From assembly GCA_907163375.1 (NCBI GenBank), contig CAJQUW010006373.1, positions 124,001 to 188,000 on the forward strand: DNA of 64,000 bases, given 5' to 3'. Below, piece by piece: positions 1-10,363 of the stretch. Under the pieces are notes generated by a model. It ran no database searches and was not told the origin of the DNA. It saw only the letters and a program-made list of their open reading frames with translations. Both the position numbers and the translations under genes were made by a program. Origin of the DNA: Prostheceraeus crozeri (Eukaryota; Platyhelminthes; Polycladida; Euryleptidae). The stretch's first letter is position 1, and each line of letters starts with the position of its first letter.

Positions 1-1190
1 TTACGTGCGCATGCGTGTAAGTTGAGACAATAAAAATCTGAAATTTGAGTTTTGGTTTTTAATATTCCTATGTGAATACCGTAAAAGAAATACACGGTAC
101 TTTTTCATTAGATTCGAGATTCTTGTAGACATATATAATAAAGATAATCGAAGTTTATTCTATAGGTTACCTCAATGCAACCACTTTATGAACACACTCT
201 CGGTAAAGCTTTTAAAAGATCTCCTCTTTCATCAACTATGTGCTATTAAACATATTTTAAACTGAATTTCTAAGTTAATTTTTTTGATTTTTATGAACTT
301 CGCAAAAAAATATCAGCATGTCCCTACTTTCACCGCCACCAAAGTACACTGTAAAGCCCACATGAACAAGTCCATGTATTTTGTGATTCTGGTGGATTGA
401 GGATATCTTGATTTGTGTTGAGGATACAATATTTTATCTTCCACTTTCATAGAGTTGCAGCAGTAAAGTAAGAAATAGTGCCTTCTATACAAGCTAGTAT
501 ATGTACAACTGTCTCGTCTTGCTTCGACCAAAAATCAGTTTGGCAACGAATCACTCTGTTCACGTGCAATGAAAGTTTCCTTATTCGAGGATTTCAATAG
601 AAGCTATTATATTGATGCATCAGAATATCGAGCAGCAGTCGGAAACAATATAGCAATCCATCGTTGAATGAATCACAAATACGACGAGGCTGCATCATGA
701 GATTGGACGAAATCGTGTCATACTGTAGCTTACTGCTACAAGTCATGCGAGCGAACTGGCAAGGCATTATCCTCCACATGCACGGTGCATTTTTTCATTT
801 AAAGTTTTTTAGTCACCATTGGTGCATTTGAATACAGACGTATGCTTGAATAATCGAAAATGATGTTCTTGAATTCACTCTGGATGTTGCCCTGCATAGC
901 CACCATTGTTTTCTGAATAAAGTACCTGTTATAATAAACCATTCCTGTTAATTGCTATTTTCATTAACTTTTAGTTGATAAGTTAGCAAAGCCAATGCTA
1001 TAAAATACTGAAAATGTCGCAATCCACTTAAAAATTATTTCATGCAGATATTCGGATTGATATAAAAAAGTTCTCGGCTCATTGAGAACCCACCGTCCAG
1101 TGTGTCCATGGCCCCATCCCTTTCGCCATCCATGCAGATTGATTATTTAGAAATATTTGAGCTTTTATATCATTCGTTTTTGTGCGCTAA
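1..1190. other. Unassigned AT-rich intergenic sequence
   Basis: No open frame with recognisable protein features, no RNA gene and no clear element termini were seen on either strand. Short open frames here have no family motif and look like chance frames in AT-rich DNA. Confidence 0.5.
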
Positions 1191-1480
1191 CTCTGTGAAG
1201 AGAATCATTCCCCAGAAGATCTAGAGGAGGAGTCATCCCCCAATTTCATTGTGTTTAAGATCAAGAAGTATGCGATTTCACTATAAGCACTAAAAATAAT
1301 GATGTAGTCATACCAGGAAAATATGGCAAAACTGTTGGCCGGTTGGCATCAACTGTAGCAAATCAAGGAATTCAACATGGAACTTTACACCCATTGCCTA
1401 AAATTTCCCGACATTCATGTAAACCCCATCAAGATGATGTGGGCTTGAATACACTGAAACCTCCCTTGCTGGTCAAATAA
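1191..1480 (+). pseudogene. Decayed open frame or possible exon remnant, unknown product
   Basis: Two open stretches in different frames follow each other. The first (about 1191-1283) encodes an acidic segment (SPEDLEEESSPNF), then a short basic run. The second (about 1259-1477, 73 codons, ending in TAA at 1478-1480) encodes a segment with NNDVVIPGKYGKTVGRLAS and a His/Cys-rich tail. The composition is more protein-like than neighbouring chance frames, and the two read as if separated by one frameshift. Neither has a convincing start codon. I recognise no family. It could be a decayed transposon ORF, an old exon, or coincidence. Confidence 0.25.
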
Positions 1481-1633
1481 GTTTAATTGCTAGTGTTTCT
1501 TGTTTTGGCTTTTGATGATTTCGCAGTTTTTTGCCCTAAACCAATTCGTGTCTTACATGTAGGCCTATTCATTACGCATATGATATAGGCTACTACTGAT
1601 ATCAGGGTTTGCACGATGAGAAGGTCCAAGTCT

Positions 1634-1695
1634 ATAGATTTAATGTACGAGTTTCCGAAGGAACGGGGCTTCGGAGACTCGTGCATTAAATCTAT
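1634..1695. repeat. 27-bp stem, 8-nt loop hairpin
   Basis: The left arm (1634-1660) and right arm (1669-1695) are inverted copies, each beginning or ending in ATAGATTTAATG or its complement and closing in TCCGAAG. The arms differ at two positions, and in + strand RNA both would be G-U wobble pairs, so the RNA stem is continuous. The loop is GAACGGGG. It may be a tiny foldback element or a transcribed hairpin. Nothing shows that it is expressed. Confidence 0.6.
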
Positions 1696-2030
1696 GGATG
1701 AGTAAGTACTTTCATTGTGTAAAGTCAATTATCAGTGATATGTGATCATCTAATTGTCGAATGTGAATGAATGATTTATTGCCTTATATCTTGATTTATT
1801 GTCCTAGTACTTTCGCATGTATTATCAACCAACATCGTAAACGATATTAGCTTCGATATCACGGACTTAAAAAAACATGAGAGCAATGTTTATGTAACCG
1901 AGTATGAGATCAATACATAGTTTTGAAAGCCGACGGAGAAATACCGACATGAGTCTTTTAAATGATGATTATAATGATAAATGCAACATTTGTACATAAA
2001 TGCGTTTAGCATTAATACGACATTGACGTA

Positions 2031-3072
2031 GTGAGCACCTTAAAAATCCTTGGAGTCACATGGACTGATAACTTGACATGGGATGAGCATTTCCAGCAAA
2101 TCACAAAACTGTGCTCAGAACGACTGTATGCCATCCGTCGCTTGAAACCGTTCCTACCCAAAGACAAATGGGTTGAAGCATTCAATTCAGTGATCTCTTC
2201 TTTACTAACTTATGCTTTTCCTCTTTTTTGTCATCTGTCGAAATCCGTGTCTATGAAAATCAAAAGAATTGTCAGACGTGCTCATTACGTAATTTGTAAC
2301 CATGCTTGTAATTGCAACCTGTTACCTGACGTTGATGATTTGTTTATAAAGCTCATTTTCTCGTCCCTTATCAAATGTGAAAACCCTTCGCATCCATTGA
2401 ATGACATTGTCCCTCATCGCTTGCGATACTCTCATCACTTTCCGCTAAGCACTACGTACTACTATCTACGAGTAGCTAACTTTCTCGTACTACACATTGT
2501 TTGAATTCCTTTTTCGTAAAGGCCTGTTGTGACTATAATATGTACAAGTTTCACCATACCAAATAATGATGATGTCCTTTCGAGAGAGCTCCTGATCTGA
2601 TTTCTTTTTGTTAATGCGACTTCATATGTCTATTCGTGCATTGTAACTTCTGTCAACTGATTGTAACTGCTTCGAATTTGCTTGATTCTCATTTGTTGAA
2701 ATACATGTATATACGCTTCACTACTACTATTAATGCTCCTGCCAAGGCTCCCCTATCATGAATCATGCTATTAATCTAATAACTCTGATGTAGGCCTACT
2801 GTAAACATTTTTCTTTCAGAAATCAGAATTCTTTTCATATGAAACACACACCATCATTTTTTTGCCATTAAAACCTTAATCTATACATTTAGTTGTCTGA
2901 TTTTTATAATTTATTTGCTAAAGCTACAGCTCTGGTTCATAAAGTCTAGTAATGTTGAACAATAGAGTAATAAGTAATGATCAAATTGGCGATTCAATGT
3001 ACCCCAATGGGTGGTTCACTGTGCCTCACACATGGGGTATGGACCACTTCAATAAAAAATTTCAAATTCAAA
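2031..3072 (+). mobile_element. 3' fragment of a CR1/Jockey-group LINE
   Basis: An open frame (2031-2504) encodes the region after the reverse-transcriptase core. It begins STLKILGVTWTDNLTWDEHF, which corresponds closely to ILGVTWTDDLKWNMHF in the longer LINE at 46.6-50.4 kb, so the two are the same or sister families. It ends in a LINE-type C-terminal tail. The listed first codon is GTG, so this is a truncated internal start and not a real N-terminus. A non-coding 3' region follows and ends near 3,072 in an A-rich run with a repeated TTCAAA-like motif. The copy is strongly 5'-truncated, as expected from target-primed reverse transcription, and is inactive. Confidence 0.75.
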
Positions 3073-3169
3073 TTGTGAGGAGATGAAATATCACAAAAGC
3101 GTTCAACAACTCAGAAATTATTTGGTATAACCTCAACTTTTCATCTGAGCTTGATTTTGTCTCATTTAC

Positions 3170-3715
3170 TTATGCTGCTGGTACAACTGTCGAACAAGTA
3201 GTATTAGGTGTGTCGGCGCACCCATCTTCAAAGACATTCCGTGACTTCGTATGGTTGACGCAGTCAAACGCCTTCGAGTAGTCAATAAAGCAGAAGTACA
3301 ACTTTTGGTTGGCCTTCTCAGCCTTGTCCATGATTGCCTCCATATCCAAAATGAGACCACGCGTCCCCCGGCCTTTACTGTACCCGTCTTGTTGCGTAGG
3401 AGGCTCTCTGTTAACAATCTGTTCAATTGTGGCCAGTATGACATACAAGAGCACTTTGCTGGCATGACATATGAGTGAGATAGTGCGATTGTTAGAGCAT
3501 TCTCTAGCGTCTCTTATCTTTGGAATAATGACAAAAAGTGAGCGCGTCCAATCCGTCGGCCATAGTTTCGTTCGCCAGATAAGATTACACAACCGACAAA
3601 GCAGCGAGATCCCCTTTTCGCCAGTGATCTTCAACAGTATACTTGAGCGGGTTCTTGGTAAATTGCATTCACACCAGGCTTTTTCTCGAAAAACTCTGAC
3701 CAGTATTCTCGCCAA
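3170..3715 (-). pseudogene. LINE reverse transcriptase fragment (RTE-like)
   Basis: The 181-residue open segment holds the fingers and start of the palm of a non-LTR reverse transcriptase. It contains TRSLFVIIPK, a GYSKGRGTRGLILDMEAI segment like the RTE GRVRGTRD block, and the catalytic block A LYFCFIDYSKAFDCVNH. After block A the reading frame shifts and the homology soon stops, so the YxDD catalytic pair is missing and the protein cannot be functional. It belongs to the same insertion as the endonuclease segment at 4,482-4,883. Confidence 0.75.
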
Positions 3716-4481
3716 CGATTCTTAATGTCACTATTTCCAGTTAGCAGACTTCCATCTTTCGACTTGACTCCACATGTACGTGGGAAGAAATTTCCAGGCA
3801 ACTCCTTCAGGCATTCATGCAGGTCTTTCTTCAGCTCTGTGTACTATGTTCTTCGATTTCAAGGCATTTCTCTTCAATTCGTCGTTTATAGTATGCATGG
3901 ACTATAATCAAGCGTTGCACTTTGGCGCTCAGTTTTCTCATCTGCTATCAGTCTTCGTCTTTATTGCTACCCTTCGCTTTCAATTGTCGTCTTTCTTCAA
4001 CCATCTTAAGGGTCTCTGTGGAAAGTCTTTTGTTAGCTCGTCTGATAAGCGGGTGGATGGGCACTGCTCTTTCTTCGCAGTATCCAATTTTTCATGCTTC
4101 ATCTCAAGCCACAATTCGCTCGGCGAGGCCTCATGCTGTTCTGCGTCCTTCAGGAGATGCTCAAAGCAGTTTTCCACCTAAATTCAGCATTCATCGCTAA
4201 AAAAAGTGCAGGTTGAAGCGAGGAGGTCTTGTCTTCGGTGGACTGGCTTTCAGCTTTAGTTGGAGAAGGACGATGTGAAGCTCATGATGCGTGCCACGGT
4301 CTGGCACAGGTAGGGTTTTGCCACGTGCAATACTCGAGCGCCATCTGTTTCGCAGCAGAATATAGTCTATCTGATTCTTAGTCCTCCCATCAGGCGATGT
4401 CCATGCGAGCAGTCGGTCTGGATGCTGTTGAAAAAGCGTATTGGAGATAACAATCTAGTTTTGCGAACAGAAGTCAAACAA

Positions 4482-4883
4482 TCACCTACCAGCGTCATTT
4501 TCAATGCCTAGACCGAATTGTCCACAGATCTCATGGACCTTATTCTCCTCTCCCACTTTCGCGTTAAAGTCGCCAGCTACGTTGAGAATATCACGACCTG
4601 GAATACTATCCATAACGTCCTGCAGCAGCGTTCTATATAAGTCATTCACTATATCTTCGTCTGCATCGGAAGTGGGAGCACACGCTTGTACAACGGTTGT
4701 GTTTATAAGCTTTGCTTTCAGTCGAATATTATTAATGATTCTGTAGTTAACCGTGTTGTAGCAAGTCACATATTTGACGGTTGCTTTCGAGCACATGATG
4801 GCCACACCATTCCGACGCAGATTCTTGTGATCCGAATAATACACCGACGTCCCACTTTCGGCGCAAAAATGACCAGTTTCCAT
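4482..4883 (-). pseudogene. LINE endonuclease domain fragment (EEP type)
   Basis: A 133-residue open segment matches the exonuclease-endonuclease-phosphatase fold of LINE ORF2. Visible hallmarks are NGVAIMCSK, a VVQACAPTSDADEDIV block and VAGDFNAKVGEE, which carries the Asp/Asn metal-site residues. In active elements this domain nicks target DNA to prime reverse transcription. The N-terminal part lies upstream in another frame, and the C-terminal SDH motif in a third frame is altered, so the domain is inactive. Confidence 0.75.
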
Positions 4884-5560
4884 GACCAGTCCATTTCTGT
4901 TATGCCGAGAATATCAAGGTTGCATCGCGCCATTTCTGATTCCGCTATCTGAAGCTTTCATAAACCCATAGACCGTACATTCCAGGTGCCCGCACTCAGT
5001 AATTTTCTTCGTACGTCCAACACAGCCACACTTGCCAAGCCATGAGCCGTTCAGCGTCCACCAGAAGGCTTTAGCCCAATAGCATCTTGGTTTGCGTGAT
5101 GTGAGTTGGTCCTCTTCCCAGTAGCATTTACCACACCTTCAAGCCTGGGGCTACCATACCCGGCGGGATGTCGACTTGTCAGAATTACTTCCTTCCATGG
5201 GTATGTTGGGAACACAACAGGTATATTGGGGAATTACATGCAGTAGGCTGCAATCTTTCTGCGTGAGTTTTATCTCAGAGTTTTCCTTCTCATGGATGAA
5301 TTGCCTTCCTAGGTTAACGAGCTCCATCTGCTCGGGTAAGGGTTAGTTTATTGGCGCCCTTTACTCGCCAGTGAGCAGCTGTTGTAGGCGTTATCCAGGG
5401 GGGACAGCAAATCGGTTGATGACCCGAGCACAATATGATCATTTCTAGGGATTGCAAGCGCCACCCAGCAACCCAGTCATGCTCAACCAATGTCTTTCAC
5501 CGCCCTATATGTACCTCCACATATCGTCGGTGAATCGGCGAAAGGCCTTATGTGCAAAAT

Positions 5561-7053
5561 TTCAATTTTTCAGGAGAGCGTTTTGTTTCTGTTTCTTTCA
5601 AAGTGATGCACAATATTGAAAAACTGAAATAGCCAATTGTTAGCATTCAACATTGTCATCAAAAATTACCACAGAGTTATTATATTACAGATTGTCTTAT
5701 ACAGCTCTAGAGGACCCATCGGCACATGGGGCCTCTTGTATCTACATGTGCATATACGACCTTTTGCATTTAGACCGATTTACTGTATTTTCATAGGACG
5801 TTCATAGAAAATGTAAGTGTAGCCTATCATATTTTCTGAAACCTCTCAGCACTGGCGAATTCAAAACTCAATGTTTCCACTTGATCCGATCTATTTGAAT
5901 GGATAAAAAACATATGCATGTGCATGTGAAAAGTAATGTACATTTGTACAAATTTTTGCTGCGGGAGGAATTCGTGGAGAGCAGAATGATTAATCATTAG
6001 AAAACCATTGATGGGTACAACCATACGGGCCTACATCGTTGTTGCCATCTAACGTGATGAACGTACATGCAAATGGGTAGAGAGCATGCACATGTACAAG
6101 TAGCACCTGTACATTGCACACTGTATATGCACATAAAACTGCATTTTGAAGAAATTTCAATCTAAAATGCACTGTTGTATGAACAATACATTCTTTAGAT
6201 TGTAATAAATAATTAAATGTAACAAATGAATCAGGCATTTTGCTATCTTATATTTTTACTGCTAAGTCTACACCACCGATGTATTTTAAATGTTGAGCAA
6301 TTGCCATCGCAAAATGCATGAACGCCAGAAGTCGGTTATAGCTTCACATATGCACTGCATCACATGCAGACTCTGTTGTTACGGAACATCCTCTCGATAT
6401 TTGAACAGAATTTCTCGCATTGATGAAGACCTGTTTTTCTTAGCTGATATTTCAGACACCTGAAAAGCCTGGATGCACCTCTTTCCATACGACATCGCGA
6501 TAAAATGATGCTATTGTCATCAAGGCGATTTCAATACTTGTGAATACTGTGTAATGAGTCGTTATCAGGGATTGTAGTCTCGGTTTCTCTTCCAAACCCC
6601 GGGATTCCTGAGTTGTAAAAAATCATCTCGGGATCCTAGTTTTCCCCTAATCGCGGGATTCCGAAAATGATCGCTCTACGGTGTGCCAATATTTACATGC
6701 AGATAAAAAATTTTGATTAATGATCCTTTTAATGCACAATTTTCTTTTCACATAATCTGACCGTCTGTGACACTATACTGTGGATAATTTGGACATTGTG
6801 AGTCGGCTTACTCGTATAGTGAGCATATATAACCGATACTACTCTCCATTCATTCTGCAGGCAGTGGGCTTATTATGTTACATGCACATTAATTTCATTT
6901 ATTGGATAATGCTGAATTGCACCTACACTAATAACTGAAATAACAGAGCCTACCTTTCCAAGCAGTCCAACATTTCCACAGTAATACTAGTGCACCATTG
7001 CTTCCTATAAAGTCTATAATAAAGAATTTATCAGTGTTTAATGGAATAGGCCT
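5561..7053. other. Unassigned intergenic sequence
   Basis: AT-rich DNA between the RTE-like LINE and the first hAT element. Open frames are short and without recognisable motifs. No element termini, RNA genes or long repeats were identified. Confidence 0.5.
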
Positions 7054-7061
7054 ATTTGAAG

Positions 7062-8025
7062 AAGGGATGCGGAGACGGAGTCGGAGTCGGAGCTCCGGAC
7101 TCCGGCCTAAAACTAGACCCGAAGTATGACACAAACAAATTATTATCCTTGTGCATAGCCGTCATTATTTGGATGTCAACTTTCTTCGTCAAACAAAAGT
7201 ACAGAGAAACTGCAGCATGCAAAGCTTGTGATAGTTGAGGGAATGAACCGTGATAGTAAAATGAGGATTGTCTTTTCACTCGGTATTTGATTGTAGTTGG
7301 AAAGAGCCCATATAGAATGATGGTGGTTTTATTTTCTGTTTCTTACTTCTTACAATTAATTTCAGTTAACATCCGTTAACTATCTTCAGGTTAAAAAAAA
7401 TTAACTGAAATTAATTGTAAGAAGTAAGAAACAGAAAATAAAACCACCATCAATCTATATTGGCTCTTTCCAACTACAATCAAATAATGAAAAATAGCCA
7501 AGACAATATATTCAAAACTTTTCACTCGGTGATTTGATAGAGAAGACAAGCCTTCCTAGACTCGATCACACCTGCGCACCAAAGGTCACATCAGAGACAA
7601 AAATAAAACACTAGTTTGTTTGAGAACATTACCTCTTCACCAAACGTGAATCTTGTGTGATGGCTCCTCTAAAGTGCATATTAAAATCGAGATTGTACTC
7701 ATATTTTTTGGAGAAGGATGGGGATTTTCCTACCTGGTGGAGACTGGAGAAAAACCGTCTGCAGTACACATCAACAAGATGCGAGTCGTATGCATCCAAC
7801 TTAAAGCGACATTTGACAAACTTTCATCGAAAATGATTGATAATTGATACAGCAATGATCACTAAAAATAGGTTCAAGTAAGCCTATACTGTTCTATGAT
7901 GGAGGTTACCAGTATTTTTTAAAAACTAACTAGGCTTTAAATACTTGCCACTCGAAGTCGGAGTTGTAGTCCTATCAACCCCCGGAGTCGGAGTCCTATC
8001 AAAATGATAGGACTCCGCATCCCTG
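7062..8025 (+). mobile_element. Non-autonomous hAT element, copy A
   Basis: The element ends in inverted repeats related to CAGGGATGCGGAGTC; the left end begins AAGGGATGCGG. It is bracketed by a perfect 8-bp direct repeat ATTTGAAG (7054-7061 and 8026-8033), the target duplication size of the hAT superfamily. Both ends carry iterated GGAGTCGGAGTC motifs, and the right end has a short palindrome of GGAGTCCTATC against GATAGGACTCC. No transposase is present, so it would be mobilised in trans. A second, inverted copy lies at 35.95-36.85 kb. A separate 233-bp insertion interrupts copy A at 7285-7517. Confidence 0.85.
7285..7517. mobile_element. Insertion with a 203-bp near-perfect hairpin
   Basis: The 13-bp sequence CTTTTCACTCGGT occurs on both sides (7272-7284 and 7518-7530) but only once in hAT copy B, so this is a true insertion with target duplication. 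Its core (7284-7486) consists of two 86-bp arms, 7284-7369 and 7401-7486, matching at 84 of 86 positions around a 31-nt loop. A short A-rich tail of about 31 bp follows the right arm. The class is unknown. The long target duplication and asymmetric tail are unlike classic MITEs. Confidence 0.75.
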
Positions 8026-8419
8026 ATTTGAAGTCAGATGTATGCCGATTACTAAGGTCATCCACTATCTAGGACATGAAAGATTGAAAAAATAGTTGAA
8101 CAGAAGGAGACGATTTTTTAATTGTGACCCATCTCGAAAATATGGAAGCAAAAGGAATTATTGGATGCAGAGCAAAATGCTGGCTTAAACATGAAGCCAC
8201 CATAATGACAGCATACGCATCGCAGCTAGCAATTGACAGACTCGCCCATAGAGTAGTCGCCGATGTCCTTTTTTATGTGATCCACTGCTGGTAGTAATCG
8301 AAGCAAGAAAATGTAATTTAAGGTTTAGTAGATACAATTCTGCAATTTTTGCTACATAAAGTTTCTTGGTCCCTGTATGTATGACTAAAATACATGTTGG
8401 CAGTAAATATATAGTCAAG

Positions 8420-10355
8420 CAGGGGCGTAGCGTCCATTGGGGGCATTCGGGGGCAATGCCCAGACTGTATTTTTTAGATAAATCCCTCAACATATTTAAT
8501 CATGCACAATATGCGACCAAACGCTACGTCTTGGGCCTATCTAAGTCTTTATTTCATCTTTCCAACGGATGCATGTCGATGGTTTTCTTTCTCATTCTTC
8601 CTCTCTCAGGGGCAGTCGCCGCAGTGTCGCCGAGATTGCACCGATTGGCCAAAATCTAACACGAGCCACACATGATCAGCAGTGGCTCGTTTGATGTCAT
8701 CGACAAATCAGCCAATCTATCAATGTGCTGTTCACGCGCGCCAGAACAGCTCGGCGACGCCTTTCAGCTCGTCGCGGCCACTGCATGCAACCCACAAAGA
8801 AGCAATCCATCTCTGTGATTCAACCCGGGCGAAGACAGGGAATTCTTTACGAGTTATACGAAATAATTATCGTACAGAGGATCGTACGAGCCGCGAAGCG
8901 GCGATTACGTCCGGTTGCACGATAACTGCTTTGTCGTAGGAGTATGCTTCCTTTTTTTCCCGAAAGAAACGCTATTCTATTACATAACGCGTCGAGTTTA
9001 ATGTGCTATTCATTTTAAAGTTGCAGCGGTCCATTCTGCGATAATGCGGCGGTCCATCAATCAGTGTCATCAGCTTGACTTTAAATATTTTATTTCAGAG
9101 TGAATCGATGTTTGCCTGGTCGAATGCACCGAAGAGTGATTGGCCACATTGCAGAATAATCGTGTCATTATGAGTCAGACCCAGGAAGGCACACTGTCAA
9201 ATAAGCGTGTTTTATTTCCATGTTTGAATACTGAATATCTAACTAGCATATTTTGCACTAACTCTTCTGCAAATCTATGATATAAATTGCCGTCGATGTG
9301 ACGATAATAGACTGTCCGATAAGATAAATAAAAGCCATTGTCCAATACTGCTAGGCAAAATGATATTAAATCTATTGGTTATAAATCCATTGACAAAATA
9401 TATTGAGAACACACAAATAAGGTGTAGGATTATATGAAGCACAGATCAAGAAATTTCAAAACGTACATCAAGATCAAGTAAAAACGCATGCAGATATTCA
9501 TAAACCTCAGCGTCCTAAACATACACGTATCGAAAACCATGAGGAGATTCTTACAAAAAGTACAGTCAATACAAATATCGATACAGCGACGCAGGAACTA
9601 ATTGGTAGTATATACTAAAAATACTAAATTGGTGTCAAAAACATGCACAAAATAGAAACATTATGCATGTTTGATGTCAATAAAAAAATGCACGCAGGAA
9701 TACATCTAAAACTACACAAAAATCTCAGAAAATATGTAGTACATGCACGGCCTAGTTGGTGGCTCGTTTCGTATTAGCCGGCGTAGCTTTTGCAAGGCTG
9801 TCTTGAATATCCTGAGTGCTGACAAATTCGAAGCGTGACATCGCGGAGTTTGTCTTCCACTCTCTCATATAACTCTACCTCAACAATCAAGTAAGATTGC
9901 CCATCACAGACACTGACCAATTCACAGACAGTTGCAGAATAAACAAATCTTAGATCATTACTCAATACATGTAAACGCTATTCTAGCGCCACACTACCTA
10001 GAATTAGCCAAAGTAGGGAATTAAGGAAGAAACTGTACCGATAACAAGTTTCATCTCGTTCACCGTACAATATTGGACATGGACTTTATTTGTCGTATCG
10101 GACAGTCTATTATCGTCACTCCTACGACAACTACACACACTGGCTGGCTAACTACGATGAGTCTGACAAGCGCGTAGCAGTCAATACATGCATACCTTCA
10201 CTTCTTCATTCCTTCATCATTATTTGAAAAAATCAAAGTGAATTCTTGATTAACGCCGGGTACTTTACTATATGCTGCATGCTACAAGGTATAGGCTATC
10301 CGATGCCAAGACTGATTTTTGCCCCGGAGAAGTGTTGAAGCACGCTACGCCACTG
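8420..10355. mobile_element. Non-autonomous hAT element (1.94 kb)
   Basis: The left end reads CAGGGGCGTAGCGT and the right end is its inverted counterpart (ACGCTACGCCACTG). The flanks carry a perfect 8-bp duplication TAGTCAAG (8412-8419 and 10356-10363), diagnostic of hAT insertion. No transposase motifs were found inside. The interior includes a separate inverted repeat pair at about 9298-9349 and 10070-10119, so another element may be nested here. Confidence 0.85.
9298..10119. repeat. Internal inverted repeat pair inside the hAT element
   Basis: Arms of about 50 bp (9298-9349 and 10070-10119) begin with GTGACGATAATAGACTGTCC in inverted orientation and match at roughly nine positions in ten. 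No target duplication was seen at the outer edges, so it may be either a nested MITE or subterminal structure of the host hAT. Confidence 0.55.
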
Positions 10356-10363
10356 TAGTCAAG

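Larger units (their letters stand above)
3166..5560 (-). mobile_element. RTE-like LINE, 5' part only, degraded
   Basis: Read on the minus strand from about 5,560 down: a leader-like non-coding region, then the start of an endonuclease domain (SAGTWNVRS, followed by an in-frame stop). The main endonuclease follows, with the GDFNAKVG metal-binding motif at about 4,540 and WTSPDGRTKNQIDYILLR further on. The expected SDH motif reads THH. A reverse transcriptase then runs to about 3,170 with FIDYSKAFD, after which the element ends. The palm YxDD block and everything downstream are absent. The frame is broken by several frameshifts and stops. The endonuclease resembles the RTE/BovB type often annotated as craniofacial development protein 2-like. 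Losing the 3' half is unusual for a LINE. Confidence 0.8.
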
